From Planctomycetota bacterium (GTDB lineage: Bacteria > Planctomycetota > UBA1135), in contig JAKVCF010000017.1 in the NCBI GenBank assembly GCA_022447335.1, forward strand, positions 1 to 25,215: a DNA stretch of 25,215 nt, given 5' to 3'. Both the position numbers and the translations under genes were made by a program. Shown here one piece after another: positions 8,128-17,942 of the stretch (positions are counted from its first letter, which is position 1; every line of letters starts with the position of its first letter). The notes beneath the pieces were generated by a model. That model was not told where the DNA came from. It saw nothing but the letters and a program-made list of their open reading frames with translations, and made no database searches.

Positions 8128-9837
8128 ATGCGCGCACTCCTCACTTGCAGTTTGCTGCTTTTTGCCGCATGCGGTGGTGGGGATTCGAGTGTCGGACTAC
8201 TCGCTCCCGATGATGGCCCCTTTGTTCGAGATACCGGAGGAATTCTCAAGGACGAGCAGGCTTGCTACGACGTACAGCACTACGACCTCGATATGCAGGT
8301 CTTTCCGGATCGCCGTGAGATCGCGGCTACGCTGCATGCACGCATTGCGATCACGGCATCGACCGACAAGGTGCTCTTCAATCTGGATCCAGCGCTTGCC
8401 GTCGAAGAAGTCTTAGACCATGCTGGCGGCGCGCTCGCCTTTGAGCATCACAACGATCTGTTGATGGTGGGCCTATCGGGTGAGGCGATAGTTGGTGAGG
8501 TGCGCCAGATTTCTATTCGCTACGGCGGTAGGCCGCGCACTGCACCTCGCCCGCCGTGGGAGGGGGGCTTTCAGTGGGAGCAAACGCCTTCCGGCGCGCA
8601 CTGGATTGCTACAGCCTGTCAGATGGAAGGGGCCGATCTCTGGTGGCCATGCAAAGACCACCCGTCAGACAAGGCCGAGAGTGTCGATTTGCATTTCCGT
8701 GTGCCTAGCAATCTTGTAGCTGCCAGTAACGGCAAGTTGGATCGTATAGAGGACCATGAAGACGGAACAGTGACATATCATTGGAAGGTTTCGACGCCGA
8801 TCCCAAATTACGCGGTGGCGCTAAACATTGCGCCTTACGAGAAGCTTGAAGCGCAGTACACCAGTGTGGCTGGGACGCCATTGCCTGTGCAGTTTTGGGT
8901 GCTTCCCGAGTCGATCGATAATGGGCGCAAGATTCTTCCCGAGTTCGTTGACCACTTGCGATGGTTTGAGCAGACGCTCGGACCATACCCTTTTCGCGCG
9001 GATAAGTACGGCGTTGTCGAGACGCCTCACCTCGGCATGGAGCATCAGACGATCATTGCTTATGGAAATCAGTTTCGGCCTTTCCGGTTTGGATTCGATT
9101 GGCTGCACCACCATGAATTGGCGCACGAGTGGTTCTCGAACCTTGTGACAGCACCGGATTGGAACGACTTCTGGATTCACGAGGGATTTGGAAGCTACGT
9201 GCAGAAGCTATATGTAGAGGATCGCGAAGGCGCTGGGAGGTATCGAGAGTACCTTGCGAGTGTGCGTGGGAATCTGCACAACGTAAAGTCAGTCGCTCCG
9301 CGCGAGCCGCGGTCAAGTGCGCAAATGTACTTCCTCGACGCGAGTGCCCCGGAAGGGAAAAAGCCGAGCGATAGCGACATCTACTACAAGGGCGAGTGGG
9401 TGCTTCACACTCTGCGTTGGCTGATTGGCAAAGGTGATCTGATGTCGACTTTCCGAAAAATGTGCTACTCCGATTCCTACGCGAGCGGAGACGAATCAGG
9501 CGGGGCGGTGCACTTTTTTACAACCGATGACTATGTGGATTTGGTTGAGGCCGAGACCGGGCTGGAGATGGGCTGGTTCTTCGAACTTTATATTCGCCAG
9601 CCTGAGTTACCCGAACTTGTTGTCAAGCGACACTCCGAGGATGTTTACCATTTTTCGTGGAAGACTCCAGGCAACATAGAGTTCCCGATGCCGATCGAAG
9701 TTTTTATCGGCGGTGTGCCGCGCCGTCTAGAGATACCAGTAGGCGGCAGTACAGTTATCGTTCCTGTTGGCGCCTCCATCGAGATTGACCCATTTGATCG
9801 CGTCTTGCGTAAGCACAACCATTGTTTGGGCGGATGA
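8128..9837 (+). CDS. M1 family zinc aminopeptidase-like lipoprotein
   Basis: A 569-residue gluzincin. The N-terminus, MRALLTCSLLLFAACGGG, is a lipoprotein signal with Cys near residue 15, so it is probably anchored in the envelope. The beta-rich N-terminal domain runs to about residue 210. The catalytic domain has HELAH at 329-333 and the third zinc ligand E352 in WIHEGFGSY (HExxH-x18-E). GMEHQT stands where M1 aminopeptidases have GxMEN, and YYKGEWVLHTLRW carries the transition-state Tyr region. The length is shorter than typical M1 enzymes (about 850) and close to short M1 or leukotriene-A4-hydrolase-like forms without the large C-terminal domain. The start is ATG 8128 or GTG 8122: AGGA at 8116 lies about 8 nt before the ATG, so the ATG is preferred. 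The next gene begins 19 bp after the stop, suggesting an operon. Confidence 0.9.
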   Translation: MRALLTCSLLLFAACGGGDSSVGLLAPDDGPFVRDTGGILKDEQACYDVQHYDLDMQVFPDRREIAATLHARIAITASTDKVLFNLDPALAVEEVLDHAGGALAFEHHNDLLMVGLSGEAIVGEVRQISIRYGGRPRTAPRPPWEGGFQWEQTPSGAHWIATACQMEGADLWWPCKDHPSDKAESVDLHFRVPSNLVAASNGKLDRIEDHEDGTVTYHWKVSTPIPNYAVALNIAPYEKLEAQYTSVAGTPLPVQFWVLPESIDNGRKILPEFVDHLRWFEQTLGPYPFRADKYGVVETPHLGMEHQTIIAYGNQFRPFRFGFDWLHHHELAHEWFSNLVTAPDWNDFWIHEGFGSYVQKLYVEDREGAGRYREYLASVRGNLHNVKSVAPREPRSSAQMYFLDASAPEGKKPSDSDIYYKGEWVLHTLRWLIGKGDLMSTFRKMCYSDSYASGDESGGAVHFFTTDDYVDLVEAETGLEMGWFFELYIRQPELPELVVKRHSEDVYHFSWKTPGNIEFPMPIEVFIGGVPRRLEIPVGGSTVIVPVGASIEIDPFDRVLRKHNHCLGG

Positions 9838-9856
9838 TCACGGATTTGCGCTAATC

Positions 9857-12800
9857 ATGCACTATTTCCTTCGTTTTCTCAGCACGGCAGTCATAGGCAT
9901 CTTGCTTGCGCATTTAGCGCGTGCGCAAGTCGACACAGCATCGGTTACTGGAGAAAATCAGGCGCTCGAGTTTGGTCGCGAAGCGATGGTGGATGGTCGT
10001 CATGAGGAAGCGGTCGGCCACTTCCTTTATGCGCTCGCGCGAACGGATCAACCCGAAGAGGTGCTTAAGCTGCTGATCGAGAATGCAGCGGAAGACTCGG
10101 ACGCGCTTGCGCTTTGGGCCATTGATCTAGCGAATGCGCGCATTGATGAAGGTGGTCGCTTGAAGATGCCGCGGGCTCTAAGTAGCTTGATTGGTGAAGA
10201 TGGCAGTCTGGGGGAATGGGCAGGATGGCCAGAGCGATTAGCGCGTGCACGAGCGATGGCGGTGCGCGGATTATTGAAGGAGATTGAGAAGAAGGCCAAG
10301 GGGAGGCGACCGGGTGCCAAGGTGCAGCAAGAGTGGCTCGAGGACTTCGCTCGTGCAGTAGCCGCACCGTCGCCGGAACTGCTAGCCAGGCTCGAGAACT
10401 ACGGGCCTGAGATCGAGAGCTCCCGCAGGGAGTGGCGTCAGGTCATGGATGCCATGCGCAAGCAGGGAAGTTCGCTGATCAGTAGTGGGCAGTGGACTGA
10501 GGCTGTGCGCATGGGGCGCGCTTTGCGTGGACTAGTTGCTCAGGCAGGTTTTGGCGATGAGCTGCAGGGTCCGCCGGCGCCTTCAATGGATCTCGAGGCG
10601 GCCGCGGTCGGCAATATTTTGGGTCGGGCGCGCGCGGTACTCGCGCGTGCGAATGACCTCATATTCTCGCTTACAGAGCTTGAGGGCATGAGTCGGTTGC
10701 AGCGGCGTGAGCTGACAGTAGACCGCGCCAGTTTTGGTCGCCCTGCGGTCACGCATTCGCCGCGTGATTGGTATCGGGTCGAGACTTCTTGTGGCTGGGA
10801 GACGCTTTACGGTTCCGCGACCACAGTTGAGTATCACCACGTGCGACTTGCCAACTTCTTTGGTCGCGACCCCTTTGTTGACACACAAGGAAACTTGCGT
10901 CAGCAAGGTATTTTGCGCGTCGTGCCAGAGGCTTATGGCTTGGAGGCGGAAGGCTCGCCGCATTGGTGGGCGGGCGGTTTTCAGGGCGGAAATGTGACCA
11001 CCCTGCAGTTCACGATGTCGACTATTCCAGGCCTCGGGCGCGGCATTACGCACGAGTTGACTCACCGCTTTGATGGCGCCATTTATCCGGGTCTTCCGGG
11101 CTGGCTTGTCGAAGGAAAGGCGAGCTGGACTGCAGGAGCCTATGGGTCGATGAAGGAGGCCAACTTCGTTTTGAACCACTGCAGCTACGGAACGCAAGGC
11201 GGTACGATTGGATTGGGATATGACCGTGCAGACAAGCTTCGCGAGATTGTTTCAGGCACACAGGAGGAGTACCGAGACAATTACACAGTGGGATATTCGC
11301 TTTACGTTTATCTGAATACCTGGATTGGAAGTGAAGACGTAGATGGCGAGGAGTTTGGCGAAGACGGAAGCTGGCCGCCGCCTGCCGAGGGGGAAATCAA
11401 GCGCAAGCGCACACCTCTTTATCATGATCAGTTGCAGAAGTTCATGGAGGAGCGCAAGCGACTGCGCAATGATCCGGTGACAGTTTTCGAGGCTTACTTC
11501 TGTGACGGGGAGATGGGGCGCCCGACTGACTTTGATGAGTTTAGTGAGCGTTTCACGCTATGGATGCGTGGGTTTAACAACCAAGATCCGGCAACTTGGC
11601 GCGATCGTTACACCCAGTCCGTGCCGGGCAGCGATCCGGGTGAAGTAGTGCGTGATGAGCCCACCTGGACCTGGCTGCGCCGCCGTGCTGAGCCTTGGTT
11701 CGGACAGGAGCACGCGCGCATGGCCGGCGACCTATTCGCTGATCTTGGCAAGCATAAAGAGGCGATCGATGCTTACACCTGGGCGCTATCGGTTGATGAG
11801 TTGGCTCCTGCGACATTGGAGCGCTTTGCCGCAGAGTTGGCCGCAGCGAAAAACGAGGATGCGGCCTGGATAGTGCGCCATTGGCCTCGCCATCGGCCGA
11901 CATTACTGCCGCCTGCGCTACGCACTTGGGAGGAGGATCTTATAGATGCTCTGGAGGTTGAGATTGCGCCGGCTGAAGTGGGTGAGGAAGCGCCATTTTT
12001 GAGTGATTTAGATGAGGTTCAGTTACTGCTTGCAGCGTTGAGAGAGGCTGCGCGAGCGGCGGAAGATGCAGGGCACATGCTGAGTTCGAGTGCGCTTGCG
12101 GCAGATTACAACGAACTGGCTAGCTGGGTGGGCTTGCCGCTGCTTGAAGGTCCACGTCGCGAAGTTGTGCGGCTGATTGATGGTGAAATCGACCGAGGAG
12201 TTGCGCCGGCTTGGAGTGAAGAGCAGCGTTTGGGAGCGGAAGTCAGCAAGTTGCATCCCTTCACCGCGCCTTGGCGCTTGATGCGTGATTTCGGTTGGGC
12301 GGAGTACCTACTCAACGGAAAGGAGGATTCTCTCATTGAAGGTCTCTGGTATGAAGACGAAGCACGTGCGTTGCACGTTGGGCGTAAGAGGGCACGCGCT
12401 GGCACTGGTGAACTAGAGCGCAATTCCCCATATCGTGATGCCGTGGTTTTTGCGGATGCCTGGTTTGAGCCAGGTCGCTATGCCGTACAAATGCAGCTCG
12501 AACCGACCACCGCTATGCTCGAGGGCGGCGTGGTCTTTGGTTGGACTCGCCGCGATCGCCAGGTGCGCTTAGGGCTGTCTATGGGTGACTGGGAATACGC
12601 GACCGGGCGCGAGGATCAGGTTCATATTGAAGGTGTGCGCTGGAGTCTCGACGCGTTGTATGCGCGTCGCGGTCCGAAGAACGGTTCGCATGGTATTCCG
12701 GGCGACCGACGATTCTTTGAATTGACTATTGAGGTCGATGGTCCAACGGCTGATATCTGGTTTGATGGAAGGCATCACGGCACGGTTTCGACACTGGATG

Positions 12801-13450
12801 GAAGTGCGATTCATGGTCGCATTGGTTGGTATACCTCGCGTGGCTCTATGAAGGTTTCGCTGCCGCGTTGGCGTCGACTGGGCCGTGCCGCACATGTTCC
12901 TGGCGCACGGGCGACAGGCAATGGGCTACATCCGATCCGTAGCGGGGATGAGAAGTGGCGTTGGATGCTAAATCGTCCAATCACGGGCATTCCGCTCGCG
13001 CCATCGGGGACAATCCTGCTCTGGTATCCAGAGCAAACGCAGGCCAAGCGCGATGAATTGACTCCGGAAGATTGGTACGACGAGGTTGCTGATGAATTAA
13101 ACCGTTTGCTTGATGCTCTCGATGCCGAGGCGGCGAGCCAAGGCTTGGTGGTACTCGTTCCACCGTCTTTCCCCGAGGCCGAAGCGGCCGCATTACGTCA
13201 GGATTTTGGACCCTATTTGCGCGAGGGTTTCGATGTCATGCATCATGCTCGTCCCGAGCCGCTTGAAGAGGAGACACGTACGGTACAGGGCTGGCGTCGA
13301 CCCTTGCACGGCTTCGTCGACCCCACGGGCTTCCTGCGCTATGCCAAGCGTCAAGGGCGGCCGTCCACCCAGCTCGCCAACGATCTGCGTAACTTGCTAA
13401 TCGAGCACCAGGACCACAGTCGACCTGGTCGTGCAGGGGCGGGCGATTAG
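9857..13450 (+). CDS. Large secreted gluzincin-like protein (peptidase-MA-like domain, TPR-like, beta-sandwich)
   Basis: A 1197-residue protein. The ATG at 9857 is chosen because it starts a clear signal peptide (MHYFLRFLSTAVIGILLAHL, cleavage near ARAQ). An in-frame start at 9767 would lie inside the M1 gene and lacks one. Residues about 25-90 are TPR-like (GREAMVDGRHEEAVGHFLYAL). A zinc-peptidase motif follows: HELTH at 399-403, then LPGWLVEGKASW with E419, the arrangement of peptidase-MA-like gluzincins. A further TPR-like segment (KHKEAIDAYTWAL) lies near residue 635. About 880-1010 is beta-rich and resembles a LamG/3-keto-glycoside-hydrolase-type sandwich (FFELTIEVDG, ADIWFDGRHHGTV). The last ~150 residues look like a degenerate thioredoxin fold without CxxC. 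No named family is recognised for the whole. It is probably periplasmic and co-transcribed with the M1 gene. Confidence 0.8.
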   Translation: MHYFLRFLSTAVIGILLAHLARAQVDTASVTGENQALEFGREAMVDGRHEEAVGHFLYALARTDQPEEVLKLLIENAAEDSDALALWAIDLANARIDEGGRLKMPRALSSLIGEDGSLGEWAGWPERLARARAMAVRGLLKEIEKKAKGRRPGAKVQQEWLEDFARAVAAPSPELLARLENYGPEIESSRREWRQVMDAMRKQGSSLISSGQWTEAVRMGRALRGLVAQAGFGDELQGPPAPSMDLEAAAVGNILGRARAVLARANDLIFSLTELEGMSRLQRRELTVDRASFGRPAVTHSPRDWYRVETSCGWETLYGSATTVEYHHVRLANFFGRDPFVDTQGNLRQQGILRVVPEAYGLEAEGSPHWWAGGFQGGNVTTLQFTMSTIPGLGRGITHELTHRFDGAIYPGLPGWLVEGKASWTAGAYGSMKEANFVLNHCSYGTQGGTIGLGYDRADKLREIVSGTQEEYRDNYTVGYSLYVYLNTWIGSEDVDGEEFGEDGSWPPPAEGEIKRKRTPLYHDQLQKFMEERKRLRNDPVTVFEAYFCDGEMGRPTDFDEFSERFTLWMRGFNNQDPATWRDRYTQSVPGSDPGEVVRDEPTWTWLRRRAEPWFGQEHARMAGDLFADLGKHKEAIDAYTWALSVDELAPATLERFAAELAAAKNEDAAWIVRHWPRHRPTLLPPALRTWEEDLIDALEVEIAPAEVGEEAPFLSDLDEVQLLLAALREAARAAEDAGHMLSSSALAADYNELASWVGLPLLEGPRREVVRLIDGEIDRGVAPAWSEEQRLGAEVSKLHPFTAPWRLMRDFGWAEYLLNGKEDSLIEGLWYEDEARALHVGRKRARAGTGELERNSPYRDAVVFADAWFEPGRYAVQMQLEPTTAMLEGGVVFGWTRRDRQVRLGLSMGDWEYATGREDQVHIEGVRWSLDALYARRGPKNGSHGIPGDRRFFELTIEVDGPTADIWFDGRHHGTVSTLDGSAIHGRIGWYTSRGSMKVSLPRWRRLGRAAHVPGARATGNGLHPIRSGDEKWRWMLNRPITGIPLAPSGTILLWYPEQTQAKRDELTPEDWYDEVADELNRLLDALDAEAASQGLVVLVPPSFPEAEAAALRQDFGPYLREGFDVMHHARPEPLEEETRTVQGWRRPLHGFVDPTGFLRYAKRQGRPSTQLANDLRNLLIEHQDHSRPGRAGAGD

Positions 13451-13451
13451 C

Positions 13452-13790
13452 GTGGCGCGTGCTTTCCAGTTATTCCTTGGCCTGTTGCAGGTCGCGCACC
13501 TGATTGGGCTGGTTTACTCAATTGTCGAGATGGACATGCTTCGCAGCATGAGTCTTGGTGCAGGAAAGTTCTGGGCACTCCTTCCGGTGTCGCACTTAGG
13601 TGCGATTTTTTCCGTTGGCGCACTTTGGAGGGGCAGGCAAATGGCCTTCGTCTGGCTTTCCGCCTTTAGTGCACTCGTGTTTATTGTGTACGCGCAGATA
13701 GAGCCCACTTTCTGGTTTGGTTGGGCGGCGCTCGGTAGTTGGATTGTTCTCAGCTATTTCCGCGTCAAGCTTTCAGATATGCACGCCTGA
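13452..13790 (+). CDS. Small four-helix integral membrane protein, unknown function
   Basis: A 112-residue hydrophobic protein with four predicted membrane spans: about residues 4-24 (AFQLFLGLLQVAHLIGLVYS), 40-58, 66-82 and 86-102. The charges RGRQ between spans 2 and 3 and KLSDMHA at the C-terminus suggest topology only. No catalytic motif or family was recognised. GTG 13452, directly after the stop of the upstream gene, is preferred. GTG 13431 would overlap that gene by 20 nt and add seven polar residues; both remain possible. The tight spacing implies translational coupling with the gluzincin-like gene. It converges on the next gene with three bases between the stops, so there is no room for a separate terminator. 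Confidence 0.65.
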   Translation: MARAFQLFLGLLQVAHLIGLVYSIVEMDMLRSMSLGAGKFWALLPVSHLGAIFSVGALWRGRQMAFVWLSAFSALVFIVYAQIEPTFWFGWAALGSWIVLSYFRVKLSDMHA

Positions 13791-13793
13791 GGC

Positions 13794-16244
13794 CTAACGG
13801 CGACCGCGTCGCTTCCGAGTCCCTTGCAGTTCGATTTCGCTGAAACCGAGCGAGGCTTTGCCGACTTGGCCTCCCACGGCTTCGAGAATCTGGATCTCTA
13901 GTTTTCGAATACTACGTGCCTCTGGTAAGCGCACGATTGATTTAGTGCGGTAATCCGAGTCGAGCGCTACGTCGATCGGGTCGTCGAAATCGATCCATAC
14001 GCGCACCTTGGTGGCACGAGGGTTGTTGTTCTGTTGAATCGGGCGGGTTCGTGCGTGGGTGAATAGAATCTTGTCGGCGGTTACCGGGCGTCGAAGATCA
14101 AGTTCGATCGTGGGGGTTGCATCATTTCCAGCGCACAGCCAAGAGGTCACCATCTTGTTGTCGACCAGTTGGTGGCCGCTTCCGGAGCTAGTCTTAACCT
14201 GAGGCTGTCCGCCGGGCATCAGGTTTTTAGCAGCATCCCGGGGGTAACTTCGGATGCCCGCTTCGGTGGACTCCTCGACCTGGATTACGGCGATGCCAGT
14301 TTTGATTTCGATTTCATCTTCGAGGTAAGCGATAGCGTAGATCTCGTAGGTGCCTGCCGCAGCGAAGGTGTAGCGACCCGCGAATCGTTCACGTGGGTTA
14401 TGCTCTTTAGGGGCTTCGCGCGAGGCGATCATTTCCCATTTTCCGTTCGGTACGCGGCCAAAGTAGTCAACTGCTACGATCTTGCGATTGGCTAGCGCTG
14501 CTAAGTCAATACGGTTGATCCAGAAGCTCGTGGGCGAGGATGACATGGCCGCTACTTGCACTGGCGCTGCTTTAGCCTCCGACTTTACGACCTTCTTGGT
14601 GCCGCCTCCATGTGGATCAGTAAACGCAACTTGGGTTGCGCGTCGCAGGAATAGAAGAGAGAAACAGGTTGCCGACTCTGAGCGTCCGTAAGGATCAGGC
14701 CAAGCCCCCACACTATTGCCTTGGCTAATCTGCTGGTTGCAGAGGAACTCCGCACCTTCCCAATACCATTCATGCGGACCGACCATTTCAGTTTCCAGCA
14801 TCCCGCCGACACGCTCGAGACCGTAGAGGTAGTAGTGAAGCCAGCCGGAGCCGACAGCGGGGTTGGCGCTTACAGACCAGTGCACGGTCATCCAGTTCAT
14901 GCCATCTTCGATTTGGCGCTCGATCGCTCCACGAAGCTTACTGGGGCAACGTTCTCCGAGTTGTTCTAGGCAGATCGCGAGTGTTGCAATGCCAGCGGTG
15001 GTCATCGATCCGCGCGCACTCATTGGATGTACATCACGGTAAGAGTATCCGGCGATCGAGATCTTATTACCGTAAGCTTCTGCAAGAGCGTTTGAAGTGT
15101 CGACCCGTGCGCGCTTGAGTTGATAGTCCATTGTGCCTTCGGCGAGGTCAACCCAAGCGCGATCGGGTACTTTTAAACCTGCTTGCGCGGCCGCGCGCAA
15201 ACCCAGTGCGGCGAACTGTGTGCAGGAAAGATCAGGGTGGCCGTCAGGGTAGCCCCATACGCCCTGTCGGTTCTGCCAGGACAGAAGGTCACCAAGAATT
15301 TCATCCATCCACGGGTGGTACTCTTCGTTCTTCAGCGCCTCAAGAGCCATGAGGTGGCAGCCGGCCGAGTAGGTCATTGTGGTGGGTGATTCAGAAAGGA
15401 AAGCTAGGGCCTCCAGAATGGCCGGGTGGCGTGCTGGGATTCCAGATTTGATTAGGCTGAACACGGCAAGCGCGGTCATGCCATTCCGATAGTGCGTGTG
15501 CTCCTCACCCCATGAGCCATCGATTAATTGACGTTTGAGTAGCCACTGCGCGCCCGTGTCGATAGCAGCGTTAATCCGCTCCTGTTTGATGTGCGCATAA
15601 CGTGCCATCTGAAATCCCCAAGCACCTCCACCGTTATTGACTTTGAAGACGAGGTGGTTGATGCCTTCCTTTAATTTCAACTTTATGCGTTCGTCGCGCA
15701 CGTTGACTCCGCGTGCGGAATTGCGGCTCAGCTTGAGTTCGCCATTCACCCAGGCACGTATGCCGTCATCACTGCCGCACATAATTTCGACTTCGACAGG
15801 GCGTAGAGCGCTCACCTCGCGGTAGAGGTAAGCCACCGCGTTGGAATTCCAGTTGTCGATGCCTGTAGGCGCTGGCACAGCCAAGTTGAAATCAATCAAG
15901 CCGAGATCGGGTTGGTCGAGTCGAGGCGTCCCATAGCGTGTCCAGATAATGGTCGACTTCCCCTTGCCTCGGTAGTCTTGATCGAGCTCACCAAAAGGCT
16001 TGCCCGCTTTCATTTTTTTAAACTCGCGTTCGACTTTTTGATCAGGTACGACTGAGGTTGTACCGACTTCATGCTCGAATGGTCCGAGTAGCCACCACTG
16101 ACCCCAGGTCACTCCTTGAGAGTCAAACTCATGGGTGGGATCAGGGGGTTCGGCTTCTTGCGCAGGGGCGGCTAGGGCAGCCGCCGCGACGAATACCAGC
16201 GCGAGCAGAAAGTGGGGTGTCTGCAACACGTTTGAGAGAGTCAC
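13794..16244 (-). CDS. Exported alpha/alpha-toroid (prenyltransferase/squalene-oxidase repeat) protein with C-terminal discoidin-like domain
   Basis: A protein of about 816 residues. A hydrophobic signal (FLLALVFVAAAALAAPAQE) shows export. Residues about 30-190 form a beta-rich PA14-like region (HLVFKVNNGGGAWGFQMARY). About 195-540 carry repeated helical hairpins of the prenyltransferase/squalene-oxidase type (GAQWLLKRQLIDGSWGEE, WQNRQGVWGYPDGHPDLSCT). About 680-810 is an F5/8-type C (discoidin)-like sandwich (LVDNKMVTSWLCAG, TIELDLRRPVTADKILFTH). No cyclase DxDD motif was seen, so it is more likely a binding or scaffold protein than a terpene cyclase. The start is uncertain: the frame is open to 16376, but the signal peptide fits GTG 16244 or GTG 16229 (AAGGTGA upstream) better than the far ATG. 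Confidence 0.78.
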   Translation of the reverse strand: MTLSNVLQTPHFLLALVFVAAAALAAPAQEAEPPDPTHEFDSQGVTWGQWWLLGPFEHEVGTTSVVPDQKVEREFKKMKAGKPFGELDQDYRGKGKSTIIWTRYGTPRLDQPDLGLIDFNLAVPAPTGIDNWNSNAVAYLYREVSALRPVEVEIMCGSDDGIRAWVNGELKLSRNSARGVNVRDERIKLKLKEGINHLVFKVNNGGGAWGFQMARYAHIKQERINAAIDTGAQWLLKRQLIDGSWGEEHTHYRNGMTALAVFSLIKSGIPARHPAILEALAFLSESPTTMTYSAGCHLMALEALKNEEYHPWMDEILGDLLSWQNRQGVWGYPDGHPDLSCTQFAALGLRAAAQAGLKVPDRAWVDLAEGTMDYQLKRARVDTSNALAEAYGNKISIAGYSYRDVHPMSARGSMTTAGIATLAICLEQLGERCPSKLRGAIERQIEDGMNWMTVHWSVSANPAVGSGWLHYYLYGLERVGGMLETEMVGPHEWYWEGAEFLCNQQISQGNSVGAWPDPYGRSESATCFSLLFLRRATQVAFTDPHGGGTKKVVKSEAKAAPVQVAAMSSSPTSFWINRIDLAALANRKIVAVDYFGRVPNGKWEMIASREAPKEHNPRERFAGRYTFAAAGTYEIYAIAYLEDEIEIKTGIAVIQVEESTEAGIRSYPRDAAKNLMPGGQPQVKTSSGSGHQLVDNKMVTSWLCAGNDATPTIELDLRRPVTADKILFTHARTRPIQQNNNPRATKVRVWIDFDDPIDVALDSDYRTKSIVRLPEARSIRKLEIQILEAVGGQVGKASLGFSEIELQGTRKRRGRR

Positions 16245-16574
16245 CTTGCGGAGGTTGCATTCTATGTCACTAACCAGGTCTGTCCGCAGATTTGCCTTCA
16301 GTGCCGGGGTTAAGGGCCGCAAAGGGGGTGTTCGGTTGGAAGAAATCTCCTCGGGAGGAGTGCAAGCTCCACTCAACCTCGTCCATGACGGGGAGGAAGC
16401 CTCGGAACTCGACTGCCGACTTCTCTGGGGGGAGGGTCGGTGAAGTGCTGGGCCGTTACTCGTGGTTCGCGCTCGGTTGAGCGATGGGGTGGAACCCGCA
16501 GGGTCGGCAGCTTTTGTTGCCGCCCCTGTTTTTTGTTAAACGGTGAGCGGCTTCGTCCGGAGTCGCATGCGGAT
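16245..16574. other. Intergenic / possible 5' leader region with a hairpin and T-run
   Basis: No separate gene was recognised here. The minus-strand frame of the toroid gene stays open to 16376, but the encoded residues look like leader rather than protein. On the + strand CGGCA (16505-16509) and TGCCG (16518-16522) can pair and are followed by CCCCTGTTTTTTG, a weak terminator-like arrangement. No + strand gene ends upstream of it. It may instead form a hairpin after the minus-strand oxidoreductase gene, where it lacks a T-run. Confidence 0.3.
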
Positions 16575-17915
16575 TTACTGCGCGCCGCCGAAGACATACT
16601 TGTCGACGCCTGGGCGCTTGACGCGCACTTCGGGCACCTCATTAGTCCAGTCATAGGCAACTGGCGACAGGTCGGTCTCACTTTTCCAGGCGTCTTCCCA
16701 GTTGATGGTTTGACCCGAGTATGCAGCCATACGGCCAACGATGGCCATCATGGTTGAAGTGATCATGTACTCGTCATTCCAGATTGGCTCGCCCGAGCGG
16801 ATGGCCCGGAACATGGCGTTGTGCTCGTTTTGGTACATGTCATCAGGGCCCTCGCCTCGGTAGCGCCAGCGACCCTCCGCGGTTGTGATGCGGTGCTGCT
16901 GCAGTGCGGCTACGCCTTTAGTGCCGAAGGCGAAATCGGATACGTCGAAGCTGGTACCCGCCATCTGGCGGCAGGAACTGAAGGCGCGCACGCCGTTTTT
17001 CCATTCAAATACGGTATTGAAGTGGTCGTAGATGTCACCAAACTTCTCTTCGGTACGCACAATACGGCCTCCACTCGAGGTGACCTTGACGGGCGCTTCA
17101 TCACCCATTGCCCACAGAATCTTGTCTAGCGAGTGGATGTGTTGCTCGGCGATGTGGTCACCCGAAAGCCAGGTGTAGTAAAGCCAGTTGCGCATCTGGT
17201 ATTCCATTTCGGACCACTCGGGCTTGCGGCCACGGTGCCAGAGGCTGCCAGTGTTGTAGGTGCACTGTAGTGCAGTGATGTCACCGATCTCGCCATCGTG
17301 CAGGCGCTTGAAAGTTTCCTGTTTGGCGAACTGATAGCGATAGCAGAGACCCGAAACCATGGTCAGGCCCTTCTCTCGTCCACGCTTGCAAGCTTGTCGG
17401 ATACGACGTAGGCCCGGCATGTCGCAGGCGACCGGCTTCTCAATGAAAAGGTGCTTGCCCCGTTCGACTGCGTACTCGACATGCATTGGGCGGAAGTGCG
17501 TCGAGGTGGCGAGTAGTACGACATCGACATTGTCAATAACCTGCTTATAAGCATCGAAGCCGACGAAGCGACGTTCTTCCGGCACATCAATTTTGTCCGC
17601 GAGGTCGGATTGACCCTTGAGCGAATTTAGGCTGTTTTCAAGCATGTCGCCGAAGGCGTCGCCCATTGCGTATAGCTTGACGTTCGGGTCAGCGCGTAGT
17701 GCATTGGCCGCAGCGCCGGTGCCGCGTCCGCCACAGCCGATCAGCCCGACCTTCAATGTTTCATTGTTCGCTACGTAAGCTATGCCGGCTAGTTTGCCAA
17801 GTGGCGCAGCCGAAGCCTGTGATGCGATTAATGCGCCGCCAGTGAGGGCTGAGCCGGTGCGGAGGAATGCGCGGCGGCTGGCGCCGTGGGAGGGAGTCGA
17901 CGAGTTGTCTTCCAT
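16575..17915 (-). CDS. Tat-exported Gfo/Idh/MocA family oxidoreductase
   Basis: A 446-residue NAD(P)-dependent sugar-type oxidoreductase. Residues about 12-36 are a Tat signal (SRRAFLRTGSALTGGALIAS), so it is exported folded, presumably with its nucleotide bound. The Rossmann fold starts at KVGLIGCGGRGTGAA (near 56). The family EKP motif is in LFIEKPVACDMPG, and the C-terminal alpha/beta domain has GDHIAEQHIHSLD with the His residues typical of the catalytic region. Its length and architecture match the Planctomycetes-type secreted Gfo/Idh proteins. Such proteins are assumed to oxidise or epimerise sugars or cyclitols, but the substrate cannot be told. It is a clear paralogue of the gene at 21667. 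It lies 82 bp downstream of the ApbE-sulfatase gene on the same strand. The ATG at 17915 is the natural Tat-signal start. Confidence 0.92.
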   Translation of the reverse strand: MEDNSSTPSHGASRRAFLRTGSALTGGALIASQASAAPLGKLAGIAYVANNETLKVGLIGCGGRGTGAAANALRADPNVKLYAMGDAFGDMLENSLNSLKGQSDLADKIDVPEERRFVGFDAYKQVIDNVDVVLLATSTHFRPMHVEYAVERGKHLFIEKPVACDMPGLRRIRQACKRGREKGLTMVSGLCYRYQFAKQETFKRLHDGEIGDITALQCTYNTGSLWHRGRKPEWSEMEYQMRNWLYYTWLSGDHIAEQHIHSLDKILWAMGDEAPVKVTSSGGRIVRTEEKFGDIYDHFNTVFEWKNGVRAFSSCRQMAGTSFDVSDFAFGTKGVAALQQHRITTAEGRWRYRGEGPDDMYQNEHNAMFRAIRSGEPIWNDEYMITSTMMAIVGRMAAYSGQTINWEDAWKSETDLSPVAYDWTNEVPEVRVKRPGVDKYVFGGAQ

Positions 17916-17942
17916 CGTGCCCTCAGTCTAGCGGACATTGCG

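Noticed and set aside
10583..11197. 204-residue antisense frame within the gluzincin-like gene
   Set aside because: Low-complexity composition, no motif, and full overlap with a supported coding region including the HELTH motif.
13794..16244. Functional squalene-hopene or terpene cyclase
   Set aside because: Toroid-type repeats are present, but no DxDD catalytic motif was seen, and the protein is exported with extra sandwich domains.
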